From CAYJII01 sp964370225 (GTDB lineage: Bacteria; Bacillota; Clostridia; Oscillospirales; Ruminococcaceae): 14,102 nucleotides of DNA. The stretch lies in contig CAYJII010000045.1 of the NCBI GenBank assembly GCA_964370225.1, positions 1-14,102 of the forward strand, given 5' to 3'. Below are positions 6,460-14,091 of this stretch, piece by piece. A program made the position numbers and the translations under genes. The first letter of the stretch is position 1, and the number at the start of each line of letters is the position of its first letter. Under the pieces are notes generated by a model. That model made no database searches. It was given only the letters and a program-made list of their open reading frames with translations, and was not told where the DNA came from.

Positions 6460-7167
6460 ATGTCGACATTAATGCTGAATTTTGACCCAAGAATGAAGCT
6501 TGCAGTAGTGATAATTTTTATCACTACTGCGTATTTATTGCCTACTACATATGCACTGTTATACTTGTTTTTGCTGATAAGTGCACTGTATTTATCAGCA
6601 AAACTATATATGGGTGCAATAAAAGTAATAGCAGTTTTCGCTTTATTTGAAACATTAAAGTTGATGCTCATTTTTATAACAAACAGCTCTTTTTCCATAC
6701 CAATTTCATATATGCTATTCTTTCTTGAGCGCACATCTGTAGCATTTTTTATGGTAGCTTGGATGAGCAACAAAATTAATATAAGCCGACTTATATCTTC
6801 CCTTCAAGCGATGAGACTGCCTACTAGCATTGTCGTTGCGCTTGCTGTAATCTTTCGATTTTCTCCTACCGTAAAATCAGAGTTTATCGCAATAAAGAAC
6901 ACGATGAAGTTAAGAGGTGTAGGAATTAACATTAAAAACATACTACTTCACCCTATAAAAACAGTAGAGTACGCATTTATCCCATTGTTTATTCGCAGTA
7001 TAAAAATCGCAGATGAAATATCAGTTTCTGCAATGACAAGAGGGCTTGGATTAAATAAAAAACGCTCATGCCATGATCCTGTAAAACTAAAGGCATCGGA
7101 TTATTTAACCGCATTAATTATTTTTACATTATTAATGCCATCTTTTTTTATCTTTGACTCAATATGA
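6460..7167 (+). CDS. ecfT: ECF transporter transmembrane T subunit
   Basis: The protein has 235 residues (235 is within the family's usual size). Hydrophobic segments lie at about 13-46, 52-75, 84-103, 122-136 and 214-232. The cytoplasmic coupling region shows two Arg-Gly elements, MKLRGVG (149-155) and AMTRGLG (191-197), matching the two A-R-G coupling motifs by which EcfT docks on the ATPases. The start codon directly follows the stop of the S-subunit gene with no gap, so the two are translationally linked; the ribosome binding site lies within the end of the upstream gene. Its role is to hold the S subunit and pass on movement from ATP hydrolysis. Family assignment is firm. Confidence 0.9.
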   Translation: MSTLMLNFDPRMKLAVVIIFITTAYLLPTTYALLYLFLLISALYLSAKLYMGAIKVIAVFALFETLKLMLIFITNSSFSIPISYMLFFLERTSVAFFMVAWMSNKINISRLISSLQAMRLPTSIVVALAVIFRFSPTVKSEFIAIKNTMKLRGVGINIKNILLHPIKTVEYAFIPLFIRSIKIADEISVSAMTRGLGLNKKRSCHDPVKLKASDYLTALIIFTLLMPSFFIFDSI

Positions 7168-7182
7168 TATGGGAGTGATTTT

Positions 7183-8646
7183 ATGATTGATATTAATAAT
7201 GTTATATTTAAATATAACGGAGCAGAAGATAATGTGCTTGAAAATTTCCACCTTACTGTCAAGCAGGGGGAATTTGTCGTGCTTGCGGGAGCATCTGGCT
7301 GTGGAAAAACTACTGTAACAAGGCTAATAAATAAGCTAATTCCTGAGTTTTATGATGGTGAATTTAGTGGTACTGTTACACTTGATAAGACCGATTTAGC
7401 AACTGTAGAAATAGATTGCTTAGCTGGTTTAGTAGGGTCTGTGTTCCAAGATCCTCGCTCTCAGTTTTTCGCAACAGAAACTGCTGCAGAAGTGGCGTTC
7501 TCGTGCGAAAATCTTAATTTGGATTTCAACGAAATTAGAAGTCGTATGGATAGCGCTATAGATGATTTAAAAATAAATCATCTAATTGGTAAAAGCATAT
7601 TTGAGTTGTCCAGCGGAGAAAAGCAAAGTATAGCAATAGCTTCGGTGAATACTCTTTCCCCAAAAATTTTGGTCCTCGACGAACCGTCTTCTAATTTGGA
7701 TATGAAGGCTGTAGAAAATCTTAAGCGCACACTTGGTTCCTTAAAGGAAAAAGGCGTAACAATCGTGATATCAGAACATCGCCTTAATTACTTAAACGGG
7801 CTTGCTGATAGGGTTTTATTTTTTGAAAATTCTAAAAAAATAAAACCCTATACTGGCGAAGATTTCTATAATTTAAGCAACACTAATGTCAATTTAATGG
7901 GTTTGCGCTCACTTTATCTTAAGGATATAATACCTACTAAAAAGACATGCACCAAAGATAAAATAGCAGTTTCAATTAAATCTCTAAACTTTGGATACAA
8001 AAAAGGTAATAGCATACTCAAAAATATAGATTTGGATATTAACGCAGGAAATGTCGTGGGACTAATCGGTGCTAATGGAGCTGGCAAAAGCACATTAATG
8101 AATATCATATGTGGTCTGCAAAAGCAAAAAAATGGTGATGTTTTATTTGGAGCTCAGAAAACCACAGCAAATAAAAGGAGTTTAAACTCCTATCTTGTTA
8201 TGCAAAATAGCGACTGTCAACTTTTCACTGAAAAGGTTGAAAAGGAGCTATTTTTAGGTAAAAAATTTACTGAAAGCGAAAAATCTAGCGGTATAGAAAT
8301 TTTAAAAAGCTTAAATCTTGATAATTTGCTTGACAGACATCCAGCCTCACTTTCCGGAGGACAAAAGCAAAGACTTGCAATAGCGCTTTCTTATTTCAAG
8401 AAAAGCACTATCATCTGCATGGACGAGCCAACAAGCGGTCTGGATTATAATAGTATGGATAAAGTAGCAAATTTTATTTTGAACTTGTCAGCCGAGAACC
8501 AGTCATTTTTGATTGCATCGCACGATTTCGAATTTTTAGCCAAGGCTTGTACTCATATTTGCCTTTTAAAAGAAGGCGAAATTAAAGAGTTTTTTAGCCT
8601 TAACTCAAACACAATATCTAAGCTATACGACATCTTATACCTATAA
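7183..8646 (+). CDS. ECF transporter ATPase, two ABC domains fused (EcfA1-EcfA2 type)
   Basis: One chain of 487 residues with two complete ABC ATPase domains. Domain 1 (about 1-235): Walker A GASGCGKT at 36-43, Q-loop around VFQDPRSQ (88-94), signature LSSGEKQ at 142-148, Walker B ILVLDEP at 162-168, H-loop His199. Domain 2 (about 262-480): Walker A GANGAGKS at 296-303, Q-loop Gln341, signature LSGGQKQ at 390-396, Walker B IICMDEP at 410-416, H-loop His447. All catalytic motifs look intact in both halves. Many ECF systems use two separate ATPase genes; fusions are common in dedicated modules. GGGAG lies upstream of the ATG. It is the last gene of the operon, 15 bases after ecfT, and a strong terminator follows. 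It powers uptake by the S and T subunits. Confidence 0.95.
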   Translation: MIDINNVIFKYNGAEDNVLENFHLTVKQGEFVVLAGASGCGKTTVTRLINKLIPEFYDGEFSGTVTLDKTDLATVEIDCLAGLVGSVFQDPRSQFFATETAAEVAFSCENLNLDFNEIRSRMDSAIDDLKINHLIGKSIFELSSGEKQSIAIASVNTLSPKILVLDEPSSNLDMKAVENLKRTLGSLKEKGVTIVISEHRLNYLNGLADRVLFFENSKKIKPYTGEDFYNLSNTNVNLMGLRSLYLKDIIPTKKTCTKDKIAVSIKSLNFGYKKGNSILKNIDLDINAGNVVGLIGANGAGKSTLMNIICGLQKQKNGDVLFGAQKTTANKRSLNSYLVMQNSDCQLFTEKVEKELFLGKKFTESEKSSGIEILKSLNLDNLLDRHPASLSGGQKQRLAIALSYFKKSTIICMDEPTSGLDYNSMDKVANFILNLSAENQSFLIASHDFEFLAKACTHICLLKEGEIKEFFSLNSNTISKLYDILYL

Positions 8647-8668
8647 CCCCAATATTCTGTGCAATTAT

Positions 8669-8705
8669 AAAGAAGGTGAAAACAATGTTTCACCTTCTTT
8701 TTTTA
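8669..8705 (+). terminator. Terminator of the tetR-ECF operon, shared with the convergent gene
   Basis: A 13-bp perfect stem (8669-8681 with 8688-8700), loop ACAATG, then a T run. The facing gene stops at 8703, inside the T run. On the minus strand the same stem is followed only by TTTATAATT, so it may act more weakly in that direction. Confidence 0.9.
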
Positions 8706-9167
8706 TTTATAGTCCTCTAAAAGTTCAATCACACATTTTAAGTCTTTAGTAGCATCTATATATGCATACTCGCCACTTGCATTCCCATACTTGCCTCTTT
8801 GTACACATGGTATGCCTATTTCACTGCACGCTTTTAACTTTTCATCCATATTCTTTACATTGAAAGCTATGTGATGTATGCCTTCTCCGCGTTGGTCCAA
8901 AAAATCTTGCCAAGTACTTTTTATGCCATTGGGTTGTATTAACTCCAGAGATAGATTTTCACCAACACTTAAAAACGCTAATAAACAGTTCGCATATGGT
9001 GCTGCTTTACCTTCCACCACTGTTTGTGTTATTTCGTAATTACCACCGTCAATTGTTTGTGGTACTTCTAACCCCAAAAAGCTTGCATATGCCTTTTTAG
9101 TTTTCTCGATATCTTTTACCACTAGTGCTACCTGTGTCACTGTGCTTGTCCCTAGTATTCCGCTCAT
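8703..9167 (-). CDS. VOC-superfamily (glyoxalase/epimerase-fold) protein
   Basis: Residues total 154 from the ATG at 9167. A second in-frame ATG at 9176 directly abuts the AAAGGG (9177-9182) that serves as Shine-Dalgarno, so the inner start with nine-base spacing is preferred. Two beta-alpha-beta-beta-beta halves are visible (VTQVALVVKDIEKTKKAYAS; GIHHIAFNVKNMDEKLKA), as in methylmalonyl-CoA epimerase and glyoxalase I. The four metal-ligand positions read Gln12, Glu75, His99 and Glu148. Gln/Glu/His/Glu is the ligand set of human glyoxalase I, so a divalent metal site looks intact. The true reaction cannot be read; the fold covers lyases, epimerases and dioxygenases. It is divergent from a sugar-phosphate isomerase/epimerase-type gene, which may hint at a shared carbohydrate pathway. 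Confidence 0.85.
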   Translation of the reverse strand: MSGILGTSTVTQVALVVKDIEKTKKAYASFLGLEVPQTIDGGNYEITQTVVEGKAAPYANCLLAFLSVGENLSLELIQPNGIKSTWQDFLDQRGEGIHHIAFNVKNMDEKLKACSEIGIPCVQRGKYGNASGEYAYIDATKDLKCVIELLEDYK

Positions 9168-9227
9168 CAGTTTCATCCCTTTCTCTCTTCCAATAAAAAT
9201 TGCATATAATTACATTTATCTTTTGCC

Positions 9228-9233
9228 ATTCTA
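9228..9233 (-). promoter_or_regulatory. Possible extended -10 promoter of the VOC gene
   Basis: On the minus strand TGG-TAGAAT, an extended -10 form, about 50 bases before the start codon. The matching -35 region (GGTTTT) is poor. Position is reasonable, strength uncertain. Confidence 0.35.
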
Positions 9234-9305
9234 CCATAATTCATCAGCTAAAACCAGTAAAATATACAAATATCAAAAAAATTTCACGAAATCTTTTAGT
9301 AAAAT

Positions 9306-9334
9306 TTGACTTATCCCATTAAAAGTATTAGAAT
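9306..9334 (+). promoter_or_regulatory. Promoter of the isomerase/epimerase-type gene
   Basis: TTGACT (9306-9311), a 17-base spacer, and TAGAAT (9329-9334), close to consensus. It lies 36 bases before the start codon at 9371 and leaves room for the GAAAGGAA ribosome binding site. Confidence 0.7.
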
Positions 9335-9370
9335 TAAATATATATTTTATTAGCGAAAGGAAACAACATA

Positions 9371-10309
9371 ATGCAAAAATACGAAATAATTGAACAAGGT
9401 ATTAAAGAGCAGTTTCTTAAAATCAAAAAGGAAAACCCAAACCAGCTTAAAACTCCTATTAAACTATCATGGAGCAATTGGGGGTTTGGCAGAGAAAAAC
9501 TTGAAGATTCACTAAAACGACTACAAAAAGTAAATTTAGATTATATTGAACTTCATGGCAATCACTATGGGGCGGACTTAGGGTACAAAGCAAATGAAAC
9601 TAAAAAATTACTTAGCGACTATAACATCAAATGTTCTGGTATCTGCGGCGTGTTTTCTATTGATCGCGACATGTCAAGCAACAACCCTATCTACAGACAA
9701 AATGCAATTGACTATTTAAAGCGTGAAATCGAGTTTGCAGCTGAGGTTGGTGGCGAGTACATTATTGTTGTACCTGCTGCAGTAGGCAGAACTGAAGCAT
9801 ACGACGACACTGAATGGAATCGCAGCGTTGAAACAATGCAAATTCTTGCCGATACGTTTGAAAGCCATAATGTTAAAGCAGCTATTGAAGCTATTAGAAG
9901 CGCTGAAACTAGCATGGTTCACACTATGTCCGAAGTAAAACGCTATATCGCGGCAGTAGACCACCCAGGGGTTTCTCATATAAACGGGGATATCTATCAC
10001 ATGCAGTCTGAGGAAGTGAATATTTCAGCTGCAGTTATCGAAGCAGGCGATCAGCTTGTTAATTTGCATTTAGCTGATAGTACAAGGGGTGCACTTGGTA
10101 GTGGTAGCATGAATATCGATTCTGTTATAATGGCAATGTATAATATTAACTATAATAACATGCAAGCTTTTGCTACACCTGAACCTCTAGGACCAGGCGG
10201 AAATCCATATCCAGCAATGAATGGTATTCCTAACACTGAGGAGCTTGATAAGATGGTATTTGATACTATCAATTATTTTAGAGAAAGAGAAGCATTTCTG
10301 TGTAAATAA
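9371..10309 (+). CDS. Sugar phosphate isomerase/epimerase-type TIM barrel (AP endonuclease 2 family)
   Basis: The product has 312 residues. After an N-terminal helix (about 1-25) the chain follows the xylose-isomerase-like TIM barrel: LDYIELHGNHYG at 57-68, EVGGEYIIVVPAAVG at 125-139, and then the four candidate metal ligands Glu173 (AAIEAI), Asp207 (INGDIYHM), His233 (NLHLADS) and Glu271 (TPEPLG). This Glu-Asp-His-Glu set and the ALGSGSMNID segment parallel ketose 3-epimerases of the D-tagatose/D-psicose type, where a divalent metal holds the sugar. Substrate and exact reaction are not determined. The gene stands alone, with its own promoter and a strong terminator, back-to-back with a VOC-fold gene. 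Superfamily firm, enzyme class probable. Confidence 0.85.
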   Translation: MQKYEIIEQGIKEQFLKIKKENPNQLKTPIKLSWSNWGFGREKLEDSLKRLQKVNLDYIELHGNHYGADLGYKANETKKLLSDYNIKCSGICGVFSIDRDMSSNNPIYRQNAIDYLKREIEFAAEVGGEYIIVVPAAVGRTEAYDDTEWNRSVETMQILADTFESHNVKAAIEAIRSAETSMVHTMSEVKRYIAAVDHPGVSHINGDIYHMQSEEVNISAAVIEAGDQLVNLHLADSTRGALGSGSMNIDSVIMAMYNINYNNMQAFATPEPLGPGGNPYPAMNGIPNTEELDKMVFDTINYFREREAFLCK

Positions 10310-10334
10310 TCCTCTTTTGTTTTTGTGTGTTTTT

Positions 10335-10367
10335 AAAGGCTACGAATTAAGATTCGTAGCCTTTTAT
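10335..10367 (+). terminator. Terminator of the isomerase/epimerase-type gene
   Basis: A perfect 13-bp stem, AAAGGCTACGAAT paired with ATTCGTAGCCTTT, loop TAAG, then TTTTATT. It lies 25 bases after the stop codon. Confidence 0.92.
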
Positions 10368-10607
10368 TATGATGTTATTTTAGCCCATTACCATGATTTT
10401 CTCTAATAATGAAAGCCTATACTCGAGTTAAACATCATATGTTTTTGTATAAAAGATGGGTTTTTTTAGACATTTTGACGTCAAACAAACATTGTTTTTA
10501 TGCTATTCACCTAAAGTAAAATATTTCGAAAATATATGTTGTAATCTTATTTTTTTTAATGTATAATTGTCAAGAAAATACGTAACCATTAGGTTAGGAG
10601 AAAGAAA
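10365..10607. other. Intergenic region before the PLP enzyme gene
   Basis: No gene seen. It holds a 12-bp perfect palindrome TTTGACGTCAAA (10474-10485), about 54 bases upstream of the predicted -35 box, and a widely spaced 9-bp inverted repeat (10368-10376 and 10431-10439). The promoter of the next gene lies near its right end. Confidence 0.5.
10539..10567 (+). promoter_or_regulatory. Promoter of the MalY/PatB-type gene
   Basis: TTGTAA (10539-10544), a 17-base spacer, and consensus TATAAT (10562-10567). The start codon follows at 10608 after TAGGAGA. Confidence 0.65.
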
Positions 10608-11822
10608 ATGAAACATGATTTCACGAGCATTATTGACCGTAGCAACACTAGCACTATCGCAGTAGAATTAGATATTATTCAGGATTATATGGGAGATATT
10701 GACGTAAAGGATGGCTTTAGCATTATCCCCATGTGGATAGCAGACATGAGTTTTCCCGCACCTGCGGCAATTACTGATGAAGTAATTAAAAGAATTAACC
10801 ATCCAATATTCGGCTATTTCCAATTAAGTGATGATTATTATAATAAAATCATTGACTGGCAAAAAAAGTTATATGCTACCACCTCACTTGTAAAAGAAAA
10901 TATCGCTTACCATAACGGAGTATTAGGCGGCGTAGTCAACGCACTAAACGTTTTGACTTCTAAAGGAGACAATGTTTTAATCCACTCTCCTACATATGTC
11001 GGATTTACCGAAGTTTTAAATAACAACGGTTACAATACTGTACATAGCCCCTTGGTTTTAGATGAAAACAAAGTTTATCGCATGGATTACGATGATATGG
11101 AACGCAAAATCATCGAAAATAATATCCATGTATTTATTTTTTGTTCACCTCAAAATCCAACAGGTAGAGTTTGGGATTTGTGGGAAATTAAACAAGCTTT
11201 GGAAATTTGTCAAAGACATGATGTATATGTAATCTCAGACGAAATATGGGCTGATCTTACTTTGCGTGGAAAACAGCATATTCCGACTCAATCGGTATCG
11301 GATGATGCAAAAAATCGTACTATTGCAATGTATGCTCCATCAAAAACTTTTAACCTAGCTGGATTTGTCGGTGCATATAGTGTCACTTACAACAAACGTC
11401 TAATCAATCGTACAAACAAAGAAGCTTCACTAACTCATTACAACAGCCCTACACTACTCTCAACAAGCGCATTAATCGGTGCTTATAGCGATGAAGGTTT
11501 TGAGTGGCTAACCGAGCTACGCTCAGTACTCGATGATAACATCTCCACTGCAATAGAGTTTTTTGACAGCGTTGATGGTGTCGAAATTAGTCGTCCAGAA
11601 GGAACGTATTTACTGCTTGTTGATTGCGATAGTTGGTGCAAAAAAAATAACAAGCCAATAACTGATCTCTTAAACGCAGGCCATCAAGTGGGTGTGCTTT
11701 GGCAAAACGGTGAAAGTTTCTTTAAGAAAAACTCTATTAGAATGAACATTGCACTACCCAAGCCTCTCTTGCTGGAAGCACTCAACCGCCTTAAAAAACA
11801 TGTCTTCTCCGATTGTGGATAG
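10608..11822 (+). CDS. MalY/PatB-type PLP-dependent enzyme (C-S lyase or aminotransferase)
   Basis: A fold-type I PLP protein of 404 residues, close to the usual 390-400 of the MalY/PatB group. The N-terminal PMWIADMSFPAP (41-52) is characteristic of that group. The PLP site is complete: Asn183 in SPQNPTGR (180-187), Asp211 in ISDEIW (209-214), Schiff-base Lys246 in APSKTFNLAG (243-252), and the substrate-carboxylate Arg378 in SIRMNIAL (376-383). MalY/PatB enzymes usually split cystathionine or related C-S bonds, giving a thiol or hydrogen sulfide, pyruvate and ammonia; some act as aminotransferases. The ATG has TAGGAGA upstream. The gene is monocistronic in appearance and has no sulfur-pathway neighbours here, so the substrate stays open. 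No clear terminator follows before the next promoter. Confidence 0.9.
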   Translation: MKHDFTSIIDRSNTSTIAVELDIIQDYMGDIDVKDGFSIIPMWIADMSFPAPAAITDEVIKRINHPIFGYFQLSDDYYNKIIDWQKKLYATTSLVKENIAYHNGVLGGVVNALNVLTSKGDNVLIHSPTYVGFTEVLNNNGYNTVHSPLVLDENKVYRMDYDDMERKIIENNIHVFIFCSPQNPTGRVWDLWEIKQALEICQRHDVYVISDEIWADLTLRGKQHIPTQSVSDDAKNRTIAMYAPSKTFNLAGFVGAYSVTYNKRLINRTNKEASLTHYNSPTLLSTSALIGAYSDEGFEWLTELRSVLDDNISTAIEFFDSVDGVEISRPEGTYLLLVDCDSWCKKNNKPITDLLNAGHQVGVLWQNGESFFKKNSIRMNIALPKPLLLEALNRLKKHVFSDCG

Positions 11823-11872
11823 ATTTAGTAGATATATGCAAAAACAGATTTTCTGATTGTTAATTTATTCAA

Positions 11873-11902
11873 TTGACACACTTCGCTTTACTGTGATATA
11901 CT
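11873..11902 (+). promoter_or_regulatory. Promoter of the diguanylate cyclase gene
   Basis: TTGACA (11873-11878), an 18-base spacer, and TATACT (11897-11902). The ribosome binding site AAGGA follows at 11926-11930. Confidence 0.7.
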
Positions 11903-11931
11903 ATAAATAAGTAGTTGATATAGATAAGGAA

Positions 11932-13626
11932 GTGGTGGCCATTAATCTCGAAACACTAAAAATAATAACTACTGTAATATTATTTTTCCATTCATTCACG
12001 ATATTTAAATTTGCTTCTGTGTTTTTCGTTAAACGCAAGCATGCTACTATATTTATGTATGTATTTAGTTTGCTAAATGCAGTAACTGCATATTTTAGTT
12101 TGGATATAAAAGGGAACGTAACTATTCTAAGCTATATAATATTAGCTCTATTTTTCTATCTAGAAATGATGTTTTTATTTAAAGGAAATCCTTTTGTTGT
12201 ATTAACATTAAATCTTGGTATGTTTTTACACCTCGTTGTAATGCGTTCATGCGTCATTTCTGTGTTTGCGCTAATAAATGAAATATCACTATATCAGATG
12301 ACACAAAATTTGCATCTTTTTAATTGGAGCTTAATTGTTTCGTCCACATTCCATATAATTTCTTTTGCATTATTTATAATGTTTGTACCTAAAAAGTATA
12401 TTAACATAATTATGGAAAATGTAGATTTGTTAGGATTTATTTGTGCAATAATTGTTCTAGTAACTTCTTATGCAATTTTTAATGCAAGCGTATATGAGAT
12501 TGATGTGTACTCATTACCACTTATCTTACAACAGTTGATACTTCCAATCGTATTATTGCTAGTATTTTACTTGACATTTTTTATGACGATGCGCATAATC
12601 AGCTTACACGGATACGAAGATAAAACTGCAGAACTTGAAAATCGTTTGGATAAAAGCAGAAGGCTAGAACATGCACTACTTAATCTCGCTGAAATTGTTA
12701 TTGAAGTTAACTGTACTCAGGATAAAGCGCTTAGAATACTGATTAACGAGCGTGAAATTGAAACTACTAATCTCCCCTCTTATTCACAGTTTATTATCGG
12801 ACTTTCTACCCAGCGTGTTCACCCAAGAGATTTGCATTCAGCAAACAAAATAGTTCCAAAATATATCATAAATGAGTATTATAAAGGAAACGCAGAGCTT
12901 ACATATGATTGTCGCATGTTAACTGTAAGTAATAGTAGTGAAACTGATATGAGTAATGTTAAGCATCAAGGAGATTATAACTGGTATCGTATAAAAGTTC
13001 ATTCATACGCAGATGATTTATCCAATGATATTATAGCAGTGTTTACAGCAGATAATATTCACGAAGAAAAAGAGCATGAACTCGCATTAAAACGCAAAGT
13101 TGAGCTTGACCCACTGACAGGCTCATTCAATAAAGAAACCATTGAAAAAAATGTTTCTTCTTATTTAGACGACGAGCTCTGTGGTGCGTTATTTGTGTTT
13201 GACTTAGATAATTTCAAAGGAATTAACGATAATTTTGGACATAGTTATGGTGATGAAGTGCTCCGTGAAGTATACCAAAAAGCTTCACTAATTTTCAGAG
13301 AAAATGATTTTATCTCCAGAATAGGCGGCGATGAGTTTGTGGTTTTCATGACTGGAGTTATACCTATCGAAGTCGTAAAACAAAAAGCAGTAAACCTATG
13401 TAAATCAATTAACAGTACATACACTGCACCAAACGGAATAAACGTAACTATTTCTACAAGTATCGGGATATCAATTTCCCCACAAAATGCTAAAACATAC
13501 ACTGAATTATTTAACAAGGCAGATACTGCAATGTATCACTCTAAACATAAAGGGAAAAATACTTATACTTTATTTGACGAAATATCTGATTTAAATCAGA
13601 TGCCTGTAAGCGTATCTACTCGCTAG
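11932..13626 (+). CDS. Membrane-anchored diguanylate cyclase with PAS-like sensor (GGDEF)
   Basis: A protein of up to 564 residues. About seven hydrophobic segments fill the first 222 residues (near 8-33, 38-55, 64-83, 88-115, 131-152, 166-185, 199-222). A short coiled stretch (about 229-250) and a PAS-like domain (about 250-380) follow, then a GGDEF domain from DPLTGSFNK (393) on. The catalytic GGDEF is intact at 465-469, and RxxD (456-459, R-E-N-D) sits five residues before it: the inhibitory I-site. The enzyme should therefore make cyclic di-GMP from two GTP and be limited by its product. The seven-helix N-terminus resembles sensor membrane domains but names no signal. There is no EAL domain. 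The start is uncertain: GTG at 11932 and GTG at 11935 both lie very close to AAGGA (11926-11930), while ATT at 11941 has better spacing. No ATG fits. Confidence 0.9.
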   Translation: MVAINLETLKIITTVILFFHSFTIFKFASVFFVKRKHATIFMYVFSLLNAVTAYFSLDIKGNVTILSYIILALFFYLEMMFLFKGNPFVVLTLNLGMFLHLVVMRSCVISVFALINEISLYQMTQNLHLFNWSLIVSSTFHIISFALFIMFVPKKYINIIMENVDLLGFICAIIVLVTSYAIFNASVYEIDVYSLPLILQQLILPIVLLLVFYLTFFMTMRIISLHGYEDKTAELENRLDKSRRLEHALLNLAEIVIEVNCTQDKALRILINEREIETTNLPSYSQFIIGLSTQRVHPRDLHSANKIVPKYIINEYYKGNAELTYDCRMLTVSNSSETDMSNVKHQGDYNWYRIKVHSYADDLSNDIIAVFTADNIHEEKEHELALKRKVELDPLTGSFNKETIEKNVSSYLDDELCGALFVFDLDNFKGINDNFGHSYGDEVLREVYQKASLIFRENDFISRIGGDEFVVFMTGVIPIEVVKQKAVNLCKSINSTYTAPNGINVTISTSIGISISPQNAKTYTELFNKADTAMYHSKHKGKNTYTLFDEISDLNQMPVSVSTR

Positions 13627-13652
13627 TAATAATTGTCTCACTAATTATGTAT

Positions 13653-13691
13653 AAATAGCAGATGTGTAATTTCATATCTGCTATTTTTATT
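13653..13691 (+). terminator. Terminator of the diguanylate cyclase gene
   Basis: A 14-bp stem (13653-13666 with 13673-13686) including one G-U pair, a six-base loop, and then a T-rich tail. It lies 27 bases after the stop codon and before the tRNA promoter. Confidence 0.85.
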
Positions 13692-13708
13692 TTTATAAGA
13701 GAATTCTG

Positions 13709-13737
13709 TTGACAAAACTCAAAAAACATAGTATAAT
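13709..13737 (+). promoter_or_regulatory. Promoter of the tRNA-Ser gene
   Basis: TTGACA (13709-13714), a 17-base spacer, and TATAAT (13732-13737): perfect consensus, as expected for a strongly expressed stable RNA. The tRNA 5' end is 11 bases past the -10 box. Confidence 0.9.
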
Positions 13738-13748
13738 AAATAAGCTAT

Positions 13749-13841
13749 GGAGAAGTCGCCTAGCCCGGTTTATGGCGCACGACTGGAACTCGTGTATGGG
13801 TTAATAGCTCATCGAGGGTTCGAATCCCTCCTTCTCCGCCA
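13749..13841 (+). tRNA. tRNA-Ser (anticodon GGA)
   Basis: The acceptor stem GGAGAAG (13749-13755) pairs with CTTCTCC (13831-13837), followed by discriminator G and an encoded CCA. The anticodon stem CACGA/TCGTG encloses the loop CTGGAAC, with anticodon GGA at 13785-13787, reading UCC and UCU. The long variable arm (ATGGG paired with CTCAT) makes it a type II tRNA, as serine tRNAs are. The T arm GAGGG-TTCGAAT-CCCTC is perfect. No defect is seen. Confidence 0.96.
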
Positions 13842-13857
13842 CCAGCTTGAAGCTGGA
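13842..13857 (+). repeat. Short hairpin directly after the tRNA CCA end
   Basis: CCAGC and GCTGG enclose a five-base loop just after the mature 3' end. No T run follows. It may help define the tRNA trailer. Confidence 0.4.
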
Positions 13858-13863
13858 CACATT

Positions 13864-13896
13864 TACCGATTTAGTTTACACTAAGTCGGTATTTTT
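13864..13896 (+). terminator. Terminator of the tRNA-Ser transcript
   Basis: TACCGATTTAGT pairs with ACTAAGTCGGTA over 12 bp including one G-U pair, loop TTAC, then TTTTT. It lies 22 bases past the tRNA. Confidence 0.85.
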
Positions 13897-13945
13897 ATGT
13901 CGTAAATTTATTACAGCTATTTTAACCAATGCATACAGTCCAGAG

Positions 13946-13983
13946 CCTCGACACGCGTTTCGCGTGTTGAGGTTTTCTTTTTT
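13946..13983 (+). terminator. Second plus-strand terminator after tRNA-Ser
   Basis: CCTCGACACGCG pairs with CGCGTGTTGAGG, 12 bp with one G-U pair and a three-base loop, followed by TTTTCTTTTTT. It is GC-rich and strong. No gene lies between it and the tRNA terminator, so it is either a back-up terminator or the end of a small unrecognised transcript. Confidence 0.75.
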
Positions 13984-14045
13984 GTCCAAATGTCATGCTC
14001 GCGATTAAGAAGTTATCCTAAATAAGCTCACCTGACAATAAAAAT

Positions 14046-14091
14046 AAATCCGAACACCAAAGCCTTTGTGATAGGCGATGTGTTCGGATTT
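14046..14091 (-). terminator. Probable terminator at the right edge
   Basis: AAATCCGAACAC (14046-14057) and GTGTTCGGATTT (14080-14091) form a 12-bp stem, with an inner GCCT/AGGC pairing in the 22-base loop. The minus strand continues ATTTTTATT, a better tail than on the plus strand. It most likely ends a minus-strand gene to the right of the window. Confidence 0.6.

Noticed and set aside
6366..6773. Minus-strand ORF of 135 codons
   Set aside because: It is antisense to the S-subunit and ecfT genes, whose assignments are firm; its translation shows no family features.
10221..10406. Plus-strand ORF of 61 codons overlapping the end of the epimerase-type gene
   Set aside because: It runs in another frame through the gene's end and straight across its terminator hairpin.
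10368..10439. Nine-base inverted repeat separated by 54 bases
   Set aside because: AT-rich, short arms and wide spacing; expected by chance in such sequence.
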